Positions 1 to 12,681 are shown, counted from the first letter of the stretch. The stretch is DNA of 64,000 bases from Aaosphaeria pasadenensis (GCA_022813625.1 JAKLMB010000003.1:1-64000); one strand, 5' to 3'. Numbers and translations: made by a program. Notes: generated by a model from the letters alone, not told the origin.

Positions 1-36
1 TGGTGGTGGTGGTGGTGGTTGGTGGTGGGGTGGCCA
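1..36. repeat. TGG trinucleotide tract
   Basis: The window opens in a (TGG)n run interrupted by an extra T and by GGGG. It is not a telomere repeat (TTAGGG in these fungi). It probably continues to the left of the window. Confidence 0.8.
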
Positions 37-3000
37 GCTCACTGATGTGGCCAGCTTACTGATCAAACACGTTAAGTGCACATTGCGATGATTCGGAACG
101 TATTACTGTGCTCGGTTCGACACGGTATATGTTTGTGGCATTATACGCGAAACTGGAATGAGATTCTTGCACATTGGCTCGCCCATGCATGAATCGTGCT
201 TGTCTCAATTCCGCCAACAACCCGCCCACGCATCCCACGCATCCCATGCCAACCTCGCCGTATATCGATAAGCGCGCCAGTCCCGCAAGCCATTCTTGCT
301 CTTAGCACCAAGGGTGGCTTTTCAGAACAAAGACTCCCAAAGTGCGTTGCCCGCCATACCTATGTTCGTAAGGAGGTCATCGTTATTCCATATGTCCGGT
401 CCTGTATGTCGGAGCCGATATGCCATCTCCTGCCTTATATTTTGTGTCGCTTGATGCCGCATTCACAATGTGATGATACGAGCTGGACGTATTCCGTATT
501 GGAGAGCAGGGAAGAACATTTTCCCAGCCCGGTTCGATGCCTAATCAAATGATACTCGCTTTCTTCACCGTCTTCACGATGATCACAGTCATCTCTATCA
601 TTATTGGCGATCGTGGTTGCAGTGACTTGCAGAATTTTCTCTCCTGTGAAATCTGTCGTCCTGATTTGGGAAGACAAATTGTCGTCACGATCCAAAAGTT
701 TGATTAGCTATGACGATTGGTAGACGCTGGATTGACGCTGAGACGCCGGTCGACCGTGGGCGCGTGGCAGAAAGGCCGTCCCATAGGAAGGTGCACCGAG
801 CTCCAAGCCACCCGACATGCACATGCAGGGCAGCAGCCGCCAGGTCTGCAATAATGCCCAGGGAATAATGAGAGGGGTCTGCAAGGATAAGAAAAAGGAC
901 GACTGAACGAACGAGTTGTGCGCTGTATGCACGTTTGAGTGGCTGTTTACCATCATTTCCTGAGGCATAGCTTGAGCCTTGGGCTTCCATTTAGGAATAC
1001 TCCGTAACGAGGCAGGCTATCATTGTCTTGGAGGTACTGTACTGTGTACGATAGGACGGCTACCTATTATCCTGCAGTACCTAACTAAACGATGAATGAT
1101 ACGTACGGAGTGCAATTCTATCGCCGAACGCATCTACATGTAGAGGAGACAATATCGTTATACGATTACCTCTATTCGATGCAGTATCAATACTTGAAGG
1201 ACGGAATTAATTGCGCAGTGTGTTAAAAGGATGTAGAAGGCAATAATTACCGACAACAGGCCAGTCGACATCCTGGAATCTGGCTTACGATGACCAACAC
1301 GGGCGAGGACTGCAAATACGTAAACAAGGTAACATTCTTGTGAGCAAATATATCGTGAGGATTCAGAGTTGTTGTAACAGTAATCTTATTCTGACCGCCT
1401 CACCCATGGATTACAAGCTGAACTCCTCTGCGCAATACAAGAGCAAATCTGAGCACTTACTCCTTCCAGTATCTATAATCAGCCTTTCATTGTAGCCACA
1501 CTGTCGTCTGTACGCATACTCCGTAATTAGTTGCAACTGACGGAAGGACGAAGAGCGAAGTCACCGAGTGCAGGGATTGCTGGCTTGGGACTATCGGTAA
1601 CAAACGGGAGAAAAGCGGAAGGTTTGAATCTGATTGATATGACGTCTCGCCGAGCCAAAGAGGCATCGCGCAGGATGCAACGGCGGCTGGGATTCCCTGC
1701 CCCAATGGATCCGATCAGAGCTCTCGGACTGAATGCTGTATCGTATAGCTGTAATGTATCTCCTCCGTGACGACATATATACTCTATTCCCCTGCCTATG
1801 CTTCCATCTCTTCCTTATTCCCACCTCAGGCTCACCCGATCCATCCACGCCATCCTCCGCCCCCATCATCCTAGTAAGCCACTTTTCATCGGCACCAGCA
1901 CCCACAAAACACCACTGTCTTCCAGAAATCTGCACGGAAGCTTTGGAGAACCAGATTCATCTTTAATTCAGTTGATACTGTGTATATACTTGCACGTCGC
2001 TTGAAGCGGCAGACTCTATGCACCACAGAATTCACCTCTCTCGCAAGAAAACGCACACGGCCGATGTGCTCTAGGGACTTTACCTGGAACTCGAGAGATC
2101 GCTAATTACGAGTACTGAATGGTTGACGATACCTTGTTGTGCCGCCTACCTTGCCTTTCCTTGCCGACGAGCGGCGAGCCTCGGTGCATACCAAGTTCGG
2201 TTCTCGCAACACGTATACACATATCGCACACCGCACCCAGGCCTATATCCAGCCACGAGACTATTGGTGCTGCTAGTCAATACACTCGTTATGCTGCTCG
2301 TACTCGTGCCTGGCTGCTGTGTATGTATTCGAAATCTCCTCCCCAGCGGTAACTGGTCTCTTTTGGTCACTGTCGGCTGCGCGCATTTGGGGAAATTTCC
2401 ACTGCTAAGAAGACACTGCGCCATCTAACGTTGACTACGCGCTGACAGAACATGTCTCCTACTGCGCTGTGACTCAGTTGCTGGCATCATCATGGCATCC
2501 CCCGTACGAGTATGATCATTATTGATTAATACTGGTCAGCGGTGGTGACAATTTTAAGGTCAGCTTACGTACAAACATTCCGCGTCGCCCTCCAACCCCG
2601 TGCCTGTGTGACTTGTGTTGTGTTGTGTTGTGCACACTAGGGTACGAGCAGTTAGGACTCCCGATGTGGCATGCCGAAAACCACTTCCGTGAACTTGAAA
2701 TGAGACAGCTCTGCCAGTTACCTGCCAGTGTGTAGGGCGTGTATGTACGTGCAACCCAAACCATGTGCGCATACACGAATTGCAATAGCGCATACGGTTT
2801 ACCAACAGAACCATTCCCTGCCGTCTTTCATGCGTCATGCCACCACCCTACTCTGTGCTGTGGCATTTCATTATCTTCTGTCGTCTGTACGATGTAGATG
2901 TTATTACGGTATCAGTCTCTCCAACAGCACAAAACTTGGCATCAGTATTGTGATTCGACCTCGGATGTTCTGCAAACGAATATCCGGTGGTCTCTCATGC

Positions 3001-4140
3001 TTGGCACTGCTTTACCTTCGATCATAATTATGATCAATTAACAAGAAACACATCCCGCAAAGGGAACCTACAGGCTACAGCTATCATTTAACATCCTTCG
3101 TATCGAGGCGACTACGGGTGCCAACAGCTAAACCCGAGAACGTTGGGACGGAATCGAATACATTTCCAAAGAAGTAGAATATCCGTAACGCCATACATCC
3201 CGACCTCGTTACTCTGTGAATATACTTCTCCAACTGTTCTTTTACTAATCCCCTCTCTGTGTGCACTTATCCATGTGCGGAACACCTCTACATCACCACC
3301 ACCGGTTGTTTGACTCCGATCCAGCTTTCCAGTCGGTTACTCTCTTTCTCCTTGGTGAAGTACGGAAAAGGGCACAGTTTGCAACCGCCCATTCTACTGT
3401 ACGAAATCTTCAAACGCCGAACTAAGCCCGTGTCTCGTGGCGTGGCGTACCGTAGTCTATTGTGTACAGCAACAATTCTCCCACTCACATCTCAACACTC
3501 CTGGAACCTGTTATCACGCCTTCAATCATCTGCACGAACCCTGAACGCGCTAGTTGGGTTTTTTTTTTCTTTTCCTCCTTAGGCCAGTTGTAGCGCTGGC
3601 CTTGGCGGGAAAGACTACAGCGTTAACTCCGACCGCCAACTCAAGGTCCAGCTGGTTGTAACAATCACTGGGAAGAGGGAGCCTCGCTGTTCGTGAGGCG
3701 TGCAGTCTGCCGGATGGTTCCCGATGATGAAAGCATATCGCGCACTATTTTCCAGCAACACATACCCATCAGAAAGTATCAACTCCTACTCCGACGTACA
3801 CAAACCTCGCGAGAAGTTGAATTAAGCTATTTGCTGGAGACCCACGCGCGGTCGGTGGTGCACGCGATCCTTCCAAGGGCCACATGAAGAGCGAGCTTTA
3901 GGGTTTCTTTTTCAATGGGGCAACTGCGGGAGACTTGACAGTCGAAGTCAGTTCCCCTCCACCCTCCCACCCTCCACTCTCCCTTCTTTGGGGTTGGATT
4001 TGGGAAATCAGGTTCACTGCAATAAGCTATTGCAGCGTGCCGCCCGCCGGCTCCATAGAATACTTGTAATGGGAAGAATAGGTGGGCTGGGTGGGCTGTC
4101 CAACTGTCTGCCGCCACACCGCGTTGATCCTAACTTTGGG

Positions 4141-4209
4141 ACCATGACCATGACCATGGCCTTGACCTTGACCTTGACCTTGACCTTGGTCTTGACTTAT
4201 GACTTATGA
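4141..4209. repeat. TGACCA/TTGACC hexamer minisatellite
   Basis: About three ACCATG-type hexamers run into four to five CCTTGA hexamers and then two ACTTATG-like heptamers. The tract lies in gene-free DNA. The units differ slightly along the run, which suggests replication slippage with drift. Confidence 0.8.
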
Positions 4210-5427
4210 CCATGCTCATAAGTTCATAACCAATTTTCATTAATCTGCTTAGTAGTCGTTATTAGTGCCAGGAACTCCTCCCACTCCCTTGTCGTCTTTG
4301 CCGATTTCCGATGTCTAGCCGGATCCGCTAAACCCGATCTGTTCAACCTTTGCACACCGTCTCTGCCAGTCCAACTCCTGATGCATAACATCGCTTCTTG
4401 GCTGGGCATCACTCGTCGGCAAAAACTAATAGTTGACTTGTCAACATGCATCGACGTCCCGTCCATTCGATATCGAAGTCTCTTCTGTTTCCGTTCCGTT
4501 CTTCTTCTATTCTTTCCTTCCAGAGTTCGGCCGCTATCGAACAAAACTATGCAACTAGTCACGCCAGTTGCCGTTGGTCGCTGAACAACTAATGATCTAC
4601 TACTGCAAGTCTCCATGCACCTTCTGTCCTGCTACCTGTCCATCTCGGATTGGTGAGTATCGCTAGTTCCCAATGCAGTATGCCCTCCAGGGAATGATGA
4701 CGGATGGCTCGATCCGATCACCGAGAACAGCGTCATTGCCGCGAGGTGTGTATGGCCTACAGTCACCTACTGTACAGTAGGCGGATTTTCCCATGCAGGT
4801 TCTGTCCGGTGATTTGGGAGGCCGCAATTGTTTCCATCCTGCTTTCACGTCACGGGTCAGGCTCATTGGGCTTTGTGTGTGTGCACCTCGCCGTGCCACT
4901 TCGGCCCACTATCGTGGCTTTCGTCCCATGTGGCAGTATGCGAGACAATGGCGGTGCTTTGTCAAGTCTGACAACAGTGATGCGCCGTCTACCTAGAGAT
5001 GCACTGGCTTATTGGTTATTACTGGTCACGTACGGACAACTGCTACGCGCTGTCATTATTAGCTATTTTCACTGTAGTGATAGTTTGCCTGTTGGTGTTC
5101 CAGGCGTGTCGAGGCGTCCCAGGCATAAGCCTTTCTAAGGCGCCCTCACGATAGTTTCTCGTACGTCAAAATTAGACTGTGTACAGCCTTGATGATTGTG
5201 AATGAGTCTGTAGTTACGGCCGTGGCGAATCTGACCTCTGGCCAGACCTGTCTTCCATCAGCACCATCATCATCATCCAGACTCGACCCTTCCAACCATC
5301 CCTTCGCCGCATCATGCTTCGTGACAACCCTTCCAGCAGCAAGCTTGACATACGTCTCGCCCAGACACACTACCCGACAATCACAAGATGGGAACATGAT
5401 CCATCGCGTCAGGAACAATGCTGATCA

Positions 5428-5451
5428 CAGTTCAGTTCAGTTCAGTTCAGT
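5428..5451. repeat. CAGTT pentamer tract
   Basis: Between four and five perfect direct copies of a five-base unit (CAGTT) sit in gene-free DNA next to a coding-like minus-strand fragment. Confidence 0.8.
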
Positions 5452-5739
5452 CCCTCCCTGTTTGCATCTCCACATTTTGCCCCCGTCCCTGTCCATCATC
5501 TCGATGTCCCCAGATGTGGTGCGGTGCGGTACGCCTAATCGCGTAGAACCCTTTCTATTTGTATGTATGTATGCAGTGCTACCAAGGCGGGAGGTGCTCC
5601 ACTATGCCATGCAATTCTTACTTCTAGATGAGTCGGGAACTTGTGCGAAGGGTTTATCAGTTGGTTGTGTGAGGGAATGTGAAAAAGGATGATGGGACGT
5701 CACCGCGAGTGTGTAGAGTCTCATAAATCACACCCATAT

Positions 5740-8500
5740 ATATCTAGATTAGAGTAAGATGATGATTCAATCTCCGCAATAGTAGTCTGATATTATATCT
5801 CAATAGAAGTATGTTCCATCTCAGTCGCGGAGTAACGTTTCTAAGATATGCGTAAACATGTGGTTGTAATATAAAAACCATACCTACACCAGACTCGAGT
5901 TATCAAAAATGACGTTCATCTTCGATCCGATTTTTTCCTCCTGAGTTTTTCCTGTATCTCTTCTATAGGTAGAGATGTTTATATCAAGGGGTATTGTAAG
6001 ACGAGAAGGTTTTATGTAAACTTAATTTATTATATGTCCTTATAAACTGTGAACATATTTTACAGGCTTCATGAACGCTTATACATGAGACTGACAAAAA
6101 CCAACCTGATACGGATAGTCGACATTTCTGAAACCCCATACGCAACCTACGTATCAATATCCTTTCTCCCAAAACATATCTTAATGTCGAGCAAACCGTA
6201 GGCAATGATACCCTTTGGCTGCCTATAATCCTCACTTGATTTCTCATCCAGTATGATACTTACGTGATCTCAAAAATTATTTCCTCACGTGTGTCTCAGT
6301 CCACTCAAGATCCATTATTTTGTTTATGCAGCAGCAAATGAGATCTCCAGCTCCCAGCAACAGGCACTGGACACCCCAACCCTGTTGGTGTGATTGGGAC
6401 TCATGATATGACTCAGATACGGTAGAATGGACTACTGCTACTGCCACTGCCATGGCCGTCTGTTTCTGTCTATTTGTCCGTCAGGAAGTGCTTATTGCAT
6501 CGATATTGGATATAAGCTGTTTTGACCTATTTCAACGTACGTGTCTGTTCAATCGACAATTCAGTGTCTACCCATGAGTACAGTGGATATTTACATAAGC
6601 AATGCGATCTCTCCTCAAATAAAAAGGTAGATGAAGTGATAGACCCTTCATTAAGCATCCTATCTTCTCTTTTACATCATTATACGGCTTATCCCTATCG
6701 ATCGTGTTAGTGTTCGAGAAAATGAAGATGGGGTAAGGGTGGTTGTTTGTAGATTCCGGTTGTTGGAGGGGTTTAAATCTTTTCTATGCTTTCATTTATT
6801 CTTGGCGGAAGCTGTCTGGTGGGAGGATTAAAGAAGGGGTTGTTGCCGTTGCTTCAGATCCTTCGTTGGCACACTCCCAAGGAGGTGGCTGAAATGATGA
6901 ACAAGCATCGAAGACTGACTACTTGATTTTAAATGCATTAGAATATAAAATAAGATTTCAGGCCACCATGTACATTGTTGAGACTATGTGAACGATAATT
7001 CTTGTGTCTTCATATTTTTATAATGTTTTATTTAATGATTTATGGTGTACAAACGCGTCAATAAATGATATGAGGTCCGGAAATTCTAATTCTAGCAATA
7101 GCGAGATATGGATTCTACTAGGATTGATGATACAAAATGAAAAATCACAGAACAGGTATCCGTCATTGACTCTGGTTGTTATGACAGGGTTGATGGTAAT
7201 GTTTGATTGTCTAGTCACATGCGTTCTAGGATATCTTCTAGGTTTTTTATGGAGAAGTACAGAGTGACAGCGATTAAAACCTTTAAACCGGGATATCTGA
7301 AGCATATGTTTCGATGGACACTAGAAAATTACTCTACCAAATCGTAATCAGTTACGTTTATCGTATGAAGTGATTGTGGTTAGAACCAGTCCGTAGACAG
7401 GACTGAACAACATGGACATCTCGTATTCTCTCTTATACGATATTGCTTCATAATATGTAGAGTCCTGCCAAATATGACATGAAATATGATCTGTATGGTG
7501 CTGTATGTATAGAATTGTATACCGAATAGAAGCAATTAATATCATGACTTCAGCGACTGCTCCTACAACCAAGCCAAACCATTCAATTTATTCATACTCA
7601 GAGCCACCGTTGCCCTTTTTGCTGTCCAACTATGTTCTGTATTTTGAGAATGTTGATATTTGGATAAGTGATGAATATCTAATCGGTATGTCGAATCTGT
7701 GAACTACGTCATTTTAACTTACTGGTACCTCGAGTGCATTATTTAAGACAGAATATAATGTTACCATACCAGTAAAGCAAACTTGTCGCCCTGTATTGTG
7801 AGAAATGGCTTCCAAAGATCGATCCAGACACAACGTATGTCTCTCAGCATATACAGGTCCAGGATGATATCCTTGTCATGTTATTACCATTCCAGTATAT
7901 GCTCCTCGGAATTAGTACACATACATCCGTGGTTACGGACCGGTATCAGATGCTATTTGCACAGCATGGGACTCGATTCCTAACTCACGGCACTGGAGGA
8001 TGTTCAATGGGTTATAATATCCATTTGATCAATGGAAAATGAACGCATGACCAAGGGACGACGGTGATGGTCAAGTGGCTGCAGATACGATGTCTTACAT
8101 TATGATCTAGTGCCACGGATATTGCATATGTGGAGCGTCTCGCTGCGAGTGATATATGTAAACGGACCAGAATCTCCTTCATTTTAATGACCCATAGCTG
8201 TTTGGAATGAATACGATCCTCCTATGCCGCTGCGATCATGTAAGCTGCTAGAATGTATGAAATGACTGCTGTAGCTAACGCAAGACCTTACAGCAAGCGC
8301 ACAGTGTAGAGTAAGAGTCCAGTAAATTTCACCAAACAATTGAAGTCGCGATTTCATGTATTCATATCTGAATAGTCATTCCCACTGCTGTGGACGTATT
8401 TCAAACGAAGTTCGCAAACTGAGTCTGACTAATTAAACAGATCTGATTGGTACTTTCTTACTTTCTCATATATCTACACAACTACCCAAAACTGTCCAGA
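5740..8500. other. AT-rich island, probably decayed DNA
   Basis: GC content drops visibly. Stretches near 6.0-6.1 kb and 6.9-7.7 kb are about one third GC, against about half in the flanks. TA dinucleotides are frequent and every frame is broken by stops, as expected of DNA altered by repeat-induced point mutation (RIP) or by simple decay. The longest coding-like piece is an 88-codon open frame on the plus strand (7776-8039) with no start codon. No terminal repeats or transposase motifs were found, so the origin is not identified. Confidence 0.5.
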
Positions 8501-8506
8501 TCCAGA

Positions 8507-9323
8507 TCATGGCTTCTGAGCACCACGCTCGAAGTAGGACCATTGGCCCTCAGGTGCCTTTTCCGTGAGTTCCTCCCAGCTATTGCTTCCCATTAGCTTT
8601 GTAAATACATGAAAGGGACGAGAATGCACTTACATCTTGGCGTTCACCATCTCGTCTACTATTTTGTGCTCTCCCTCGGCGACCTGGATGACCTCCTCGA
8701 TCAGACCAGCACCAATCTGGCTCTCGATATCGGAAATTCTGCATGGTTGTCAGTATGGGGCTCTGTTGCACCAAATGAGTGACGTACTGCTCGGCTGTGA
8801 GTTGCGGCTCGGCCTCCAACTTGATCTCCTTGAACGCAGCATCCGGTGAGTAGCCCTCGGGTCCTCCAAGATTTGCGTAGTGCTTCTTTCGTTCCTTCTC
8901 CGTTCGGCTGCCCTCAGGGAAACTCTTCCCAATCTCGCCATCCCACTCGGAGATTGCCCGCCTCTCATCAATGTTGCGCTTCTTTGGCAGAGCAATGCTG
9001 GTGCCCAGTGTCGTCGTGGTGATGTCAAAAGCCTCTGGGTGATCTGCGACCTGCATGTCCACTGTCTGCTTCCATGCATCCCATCCCGCAGGCTTCGCTG
9101 ATTCTACGATTTTGAGGCGGTGCTTGGTAAGGGCTTCGGTAGATTGGCGATAGACAGACGATTCGGGAATTTGCTTGAGCTTGTCCAATGTAGAGCTGTA
9201 GTGGTAGAGGAGTGTGGAGCGAGGCGTAGGATGTGTGATGAGGCCGGTCAATCCCGTAGGGGTGCCAGGCTCGAGAAATTTACTCTGCTTGACATTGGCA
9301 AGAAGCCTCGCGGCGGCCCTCAT
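8507..9323 (-). CDS. nuo-32: NADH:ubiquinone oxidoreductase 29.9 kDa subunit (NDUFA5 family)
   Basis: Accessory subunit of mitochondrial complex I, in the peripheral arm on the matrix side. Exons on the minus strand are 9323-8788, 8738-8634 and 8579-8507, giving 237 aa. Both introns (GTACGT..CAG, 49 nt; GTAAGT..TAG, 54 nt) are needed to restore the conserved C-terminal half. The start was placed at 9323 because the product then begins MRAAARLLANV, like the Neurospora 29.9 kDa subunit; upstream codons of the longer frame have no such similarity. The family segment TGLTGL..HPTPRSTLLYHYSSTL lies at residues 22-47, followed by the NDUFA5 helix with TEALTKHRLKIVE. The C-terminus ends with APEGQWSYFERG, also as in Neurospora. 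It is transcribed divergently from the disulfide isomerase gene across 342 bp. The identification rests on family memory and is strong. Confidence 0.93.
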
Positions 9324-9665
9324 GGTAGCGACGTGAGTGTGAGGTGTGGGGTTGAGGTGCAATGGATGGGTAGAGTCTGTGATGTCTTCGATGATATTGA
9401 ATTGAGGTTGCAGGCTTGAGAAGCTCGGACCACACCTCACGCCGCGGCGACCATCAATGCTCGACTCCCCGGAACTCTACTCTGTTCTTATTGTAGAATC
9501 GACCCCCAAATTCTCGAACGGACATTTCCAGCGCCAGGAACGCGCCAGGGAACACACGAACGTACTCACAACTCCTCTTTAAATCCCGGCCAGATTTGAA
9601 CCCGACAGTCTTCGAGGGCTACCTACAGCGCCTATCGCCGCTCCTGAGGCAGGCATCCCGCTATT
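9324..9665. promoter_or_regulatory. Shared divergent promoter, complex I subunit / PDI
   Basis: These 342 bp separate two divergent start codons, so both core promoters must lie here or overlap the leaders. No clear TATA box is visible. Confidence 0.5.
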
Positions 9666-11890
9666 ATGCGCTCCCTTCTTTATACCCTCCTGTCGCTGGC
9701 GACAATCGCAACAGTGTCAGCTGCCGACACCAGCGGATCAGAATCTACCGATAACTGGGAGGCGGATACCATACCAGACACAATCTTCAATGGCCAGACA
9801 GTCCCGCCTATGAAGGAGTTGACTCCAACAACAGTTAAGCAAGAGCTAGCCAACGGAAACTGGTACGATTATGCGCTCTATCTTTGCACGATTGATCAAA
9901 TACTGACATGGTCGACAGGCTTCTCGAGTTCTTCTCACCTCACTGCCCTCACTGTACGCATTTCAAACCTACGTGGCAGACGCTATATGAGTTCTACTAT
10001 ACCTCCAAGACGATCGCCTCAAAAGACCAGAGCGAAGGTGACTCGCTCAACTCGTTTACTCGCTACTATGACTTCAAATTTGCAAAGTTGGATTGCTTAG
10101 CGTACCGCGACACTTGTGAGGAGTATGACATCCAAAGCTACCCACAGGTCATCCACTTCAAGGATGGGAAAGAGATAAAGCGCGAGAAAGGTGCACAAGA
10201 TCTTGCGGACCTGAGCAAGTGGGTTGAGGAAATCCTGGAGGCCGAGCGACCAGGATCGCGCACTCAAGGCGGACCGAAATTGCCCAAGGTTGGAGCCTCG
10301 TCTGTAGAGACTGGCCCCGCTAAAGAAGAGGAGGTCAAGAAGGCTCAGAGTTCCGTTCAAGTAGCAGCGCAGTCTTCTGCGACCAAATCTACACCCACGC
10401 CGGCTGCAAAGGTCGAGAGCACGAAACCGAAGTTGAATCTGAATCCCTCCGGCATTTCGGAGCCCCTAACAGCACAGTCGTTCCAGAATCTTGTCACGAA
10501 CACTCTGGACCCCTGGTTTGTGAAGTTCTACGCCCCATGGTGTCACCATTGCCAAGCGCTGCAGCCGAATTGGGCACAAATGGCTCGCCAAATGCAAGGC
10601 AAGCTCAATGTTGGTGAGGTCAACTGCGATATTGAGAAGAGACTTTGCAAAGATGCTCGCGTCAAGGGATACCCCACACTTCTCTTCTTCCGTGGTGGAG
10701 AGCGTGTTGAATACAACGGTCTTCGAGGTGTAGGAGATTTGGTTGATTATGCCAAGAATGCAGTCGATGTTGGCTCTGGGGTCGTTGATGTTGATCTCAA
10801 GGCCTTTGAAAAGATGGAGGAGACTGAAGAAGTCATATTCGTCTACTTTTATGACCACGCGACCACCAGCGAGGACTTCATGGCATTAGAGCGCCTGACC
10901 TTGAGCCTGATCGGCCACGCGAAGCTTGTTAAGACCGACGACGCAGAGATGGCCAAGCGGTTCAAGGTCTCCAGATGGCCACGCCTCGTAGTTTCTCGAG
11001 ATGGCAAGGCGTCCTACTACAGCGCTCTCGCTCCCCAGGATATGCGCGATTCACGCAAGGTCCTCAACTGGATGAAGTCTGTCTGGCTCCCCATCGTACC
11101 CGAGTTGACCTCTTCTAACGCCCGCGAAATCATGGATGGGAAACTGGTTGTACTTGGTATCTTGAACAGAGAACATTCGGACGAGTTCGCCAATGCAAAG
11201 CGTGAGATCAAGAATGCCGCTCTAGAATGGATTGAGAAGCAAGAACACCTCTATCAATTAGAGCGCCAGGAGCTCAGAGACGCCAAGCAGCTGCGTATCG
11301 AAGAAGCCGAGGATCGCGACGACCAGAGAGCCCTCCGGAACGCAAAAGCCATCCGTATTGATATGGATGAGATTGAACGTAAATCTATTGGATTTGCTTG
11401 GGTTGATGGCGTCTTCTGGGAACGTTGGATTCAGACAACTTTTGGGGCTAACGTTAAGGAGGGAGAGAAGGTGATCATTAACGATGAGGACGTTCGTAAC
11501 CCCAATTACCTATTAACTTTCCGAACTTATGAAACTGACTTCTCATAGAACAAGCGCTACTGGGACACCACCGTGACAGGTGAGCCTATTCGCGTCTCCA
11601 GGAGTGCCATTCTCGAGACAATCGGCAAGGTTGCTTCTTCTCCGCCGAAGATACCATCAAAATCGACGACCGGCAGCATCTCACGATTCTTCTTCCGCCT
11701 GCGCGGATTCGTCAGCGGCCACCCCTGGCTAGCATTAGGAGTCGTCGTTGGCCTCGTACTGGGAGGCAGCATGTTTGGAAGGAACAGGATGAGGAGAAGG
11801 GCGTTCGGAAACACGGGCAACTACTTTACATTGGACGAGAAACATGGCCATGGACTACTGGGCGTGAACGGAGTGGGAAAGAAGGATTGA
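9666..11890 (+). CDS. EPS1: Membrane-anchored protein disulfide isomerase, Eps1/TMX type
   Basis: ER thiol oxidoreductase of the PDI family, likely acting on membrane or secretory clients. Exons are 9666-9862, 9919-11491 and 11549-11890, giving 703 aa, close to the 701 aa of yeast Eps1. Residues 1-19 are a signal peptide ending at VSA. The first thioredoxin domain has the active site CPHC (C75, C78), the same motif I recall for Eps1. The second has CHHC (C274, C277) in the context KFYAPWC. Two further thioredoxin-like folds without CXXC probably follow, then a charged helical stretch (about 515-570), a membrane segment at about 648-666 and a basic tail ending GKKD, which may act in ER retrieval. 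Intron 2 uses the uncommon donor GTTCGT; without removing it the frame stops at 11548. Assignment to the family is certain; Eps1 versus TMX3-like is inference. Confidence 0.9.
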
Positions 11891-12451
11891 GCAATGGCAT
11901 ATTGGTGAAGGAGGAACATATTTTGGTTTTCTCAGTATGTTTTTCGAATGTTTGTTTTCCGGGCATTTTCTGGGGTAGGGATAACTAAGGGACGGAAGGT
12001 TCTCTAGGAGTTAGTTTCATGAGGCGTCTAGCGCAGGGCTGCATGTTGTTCACTTGCCCCCGATGGATCTCTTAATTACATGACTTCACACCCACTGTCG
12101 CCAATGTTTCAACTGGGATGTTTTCACCCAATTGTCATCAATGCTTTCAGCTGTTCAAACTACTCAGGACAAATGAGAGACAATGTATGCACGCACGTAA
12201 ACCACGCAAGGTCGAGACCTGGAGAAACTCACGATGCCCCTCCATTCCATTGCCATCTACAGCCGGAGGAGGCCCCATCACGTGCCCCTCCGGTTTTCCG
12301 GAAATCCGACTAGACCGCGGCGGGCAATAGTTCCTTGAGGCTCGGTGGTCCTATTGCAACAAGCGTGTGGGATAGCGGATCAGGTGCGGCATTTGATTTC
12401 TCCACCTATTATGTCGTTGATAGTTCCGGAGCTGTTGCGTCGTTTTGAACC
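11891..12451. other. Intergenic: PDI 3' region and distal lgd1 promoter
   Basis: There is no gene. Near 12290-12325 are CCGG..CCGG and CCGCGGCGG elements that could bind Zn(II)2Cys6 regulators. This is only a guess from base pattern. Confidence 0.5.
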
Positions 12452-12487
12452 GCGGGGCTTTCTGGGGAGTCCTATAAAAACGTGGGG
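12452..12487 (+). promoter_or_regulatory. lgd1 core promoter: TATA box with three CreA-type sites
   Basis: TATAAAA lies at 12473-12479, about 205 bp before the lgd1 start. Three matches to the CreA/Mig1 consensus SYGGRG surround it: GCGGGG at 12452, CTGGGG at 12462 and GTGGGG at 12482. This arrangement fits carbon catabolite repression of pectin-sugar catabolism. Binding is not shown. Confidence 0.5.
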
Positions 12488-12681
12488 TTGGCGGGTTTCG
12501 GAGGGAGAATTGAGCTCAAAGTCATTTCTGTCGCGTCTTTTTTCCCCCTCATACAATTCCAATCAGTTGAATTCCCTTGCGTAGAGCTTTAGCAGGCGGG
12601 AAAGCTTCGTAGATTGAAGAATTCGCAACTCATTTACTCGCATTCATTCGAGTTCATCCACATCCCATAACTTTTTTCAAG

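Larger units (their letters stand above)
1..5740. other. Gene-free region with scattered simple repeats
   Basis: No open frame here has a conserved domain, a believable intron pattern or sustained coding-like codon use beyond about 80 codons. Base composition is balanced, near 50 percent GC by eye. It contains a TGG run at the left edge, a TTGACC hexamer tract near 4.15 kb, a CAGTT tract near 5.43 kb and copies of the 9-mer TACTCCGTA. One short minus-strand stretch (5146-5418) has coding-like codons and is discussed in the findings. Confidence 0.6.

Noticed and set aside
531..545. GGTTCGATGCC, resembling a tRNA B box (also near 34633, 42595 and 54726)
   Set aside because: The T-stem does not pair and no acceptor stem or A box was found at a fitting distance. 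I found no tRNA or rRNA gene in the window.
196..552. 118-codon plus-strand frame
   Set aside because: Composition follows the surrounding DNA, no domain, and overlapping frames of similar length exist on the other strand.
4704..5138. 144-codon plus-strand frame
   Set aside because: Cys/Arg/Ser-rich text without domain or coding-like codon bias; likely chance.
5189..5692. 167-codon plus-strand frame
   Set aside because: It runs opposite the more coding-like minus-strand fragment and crosses the CAGTT repeat.
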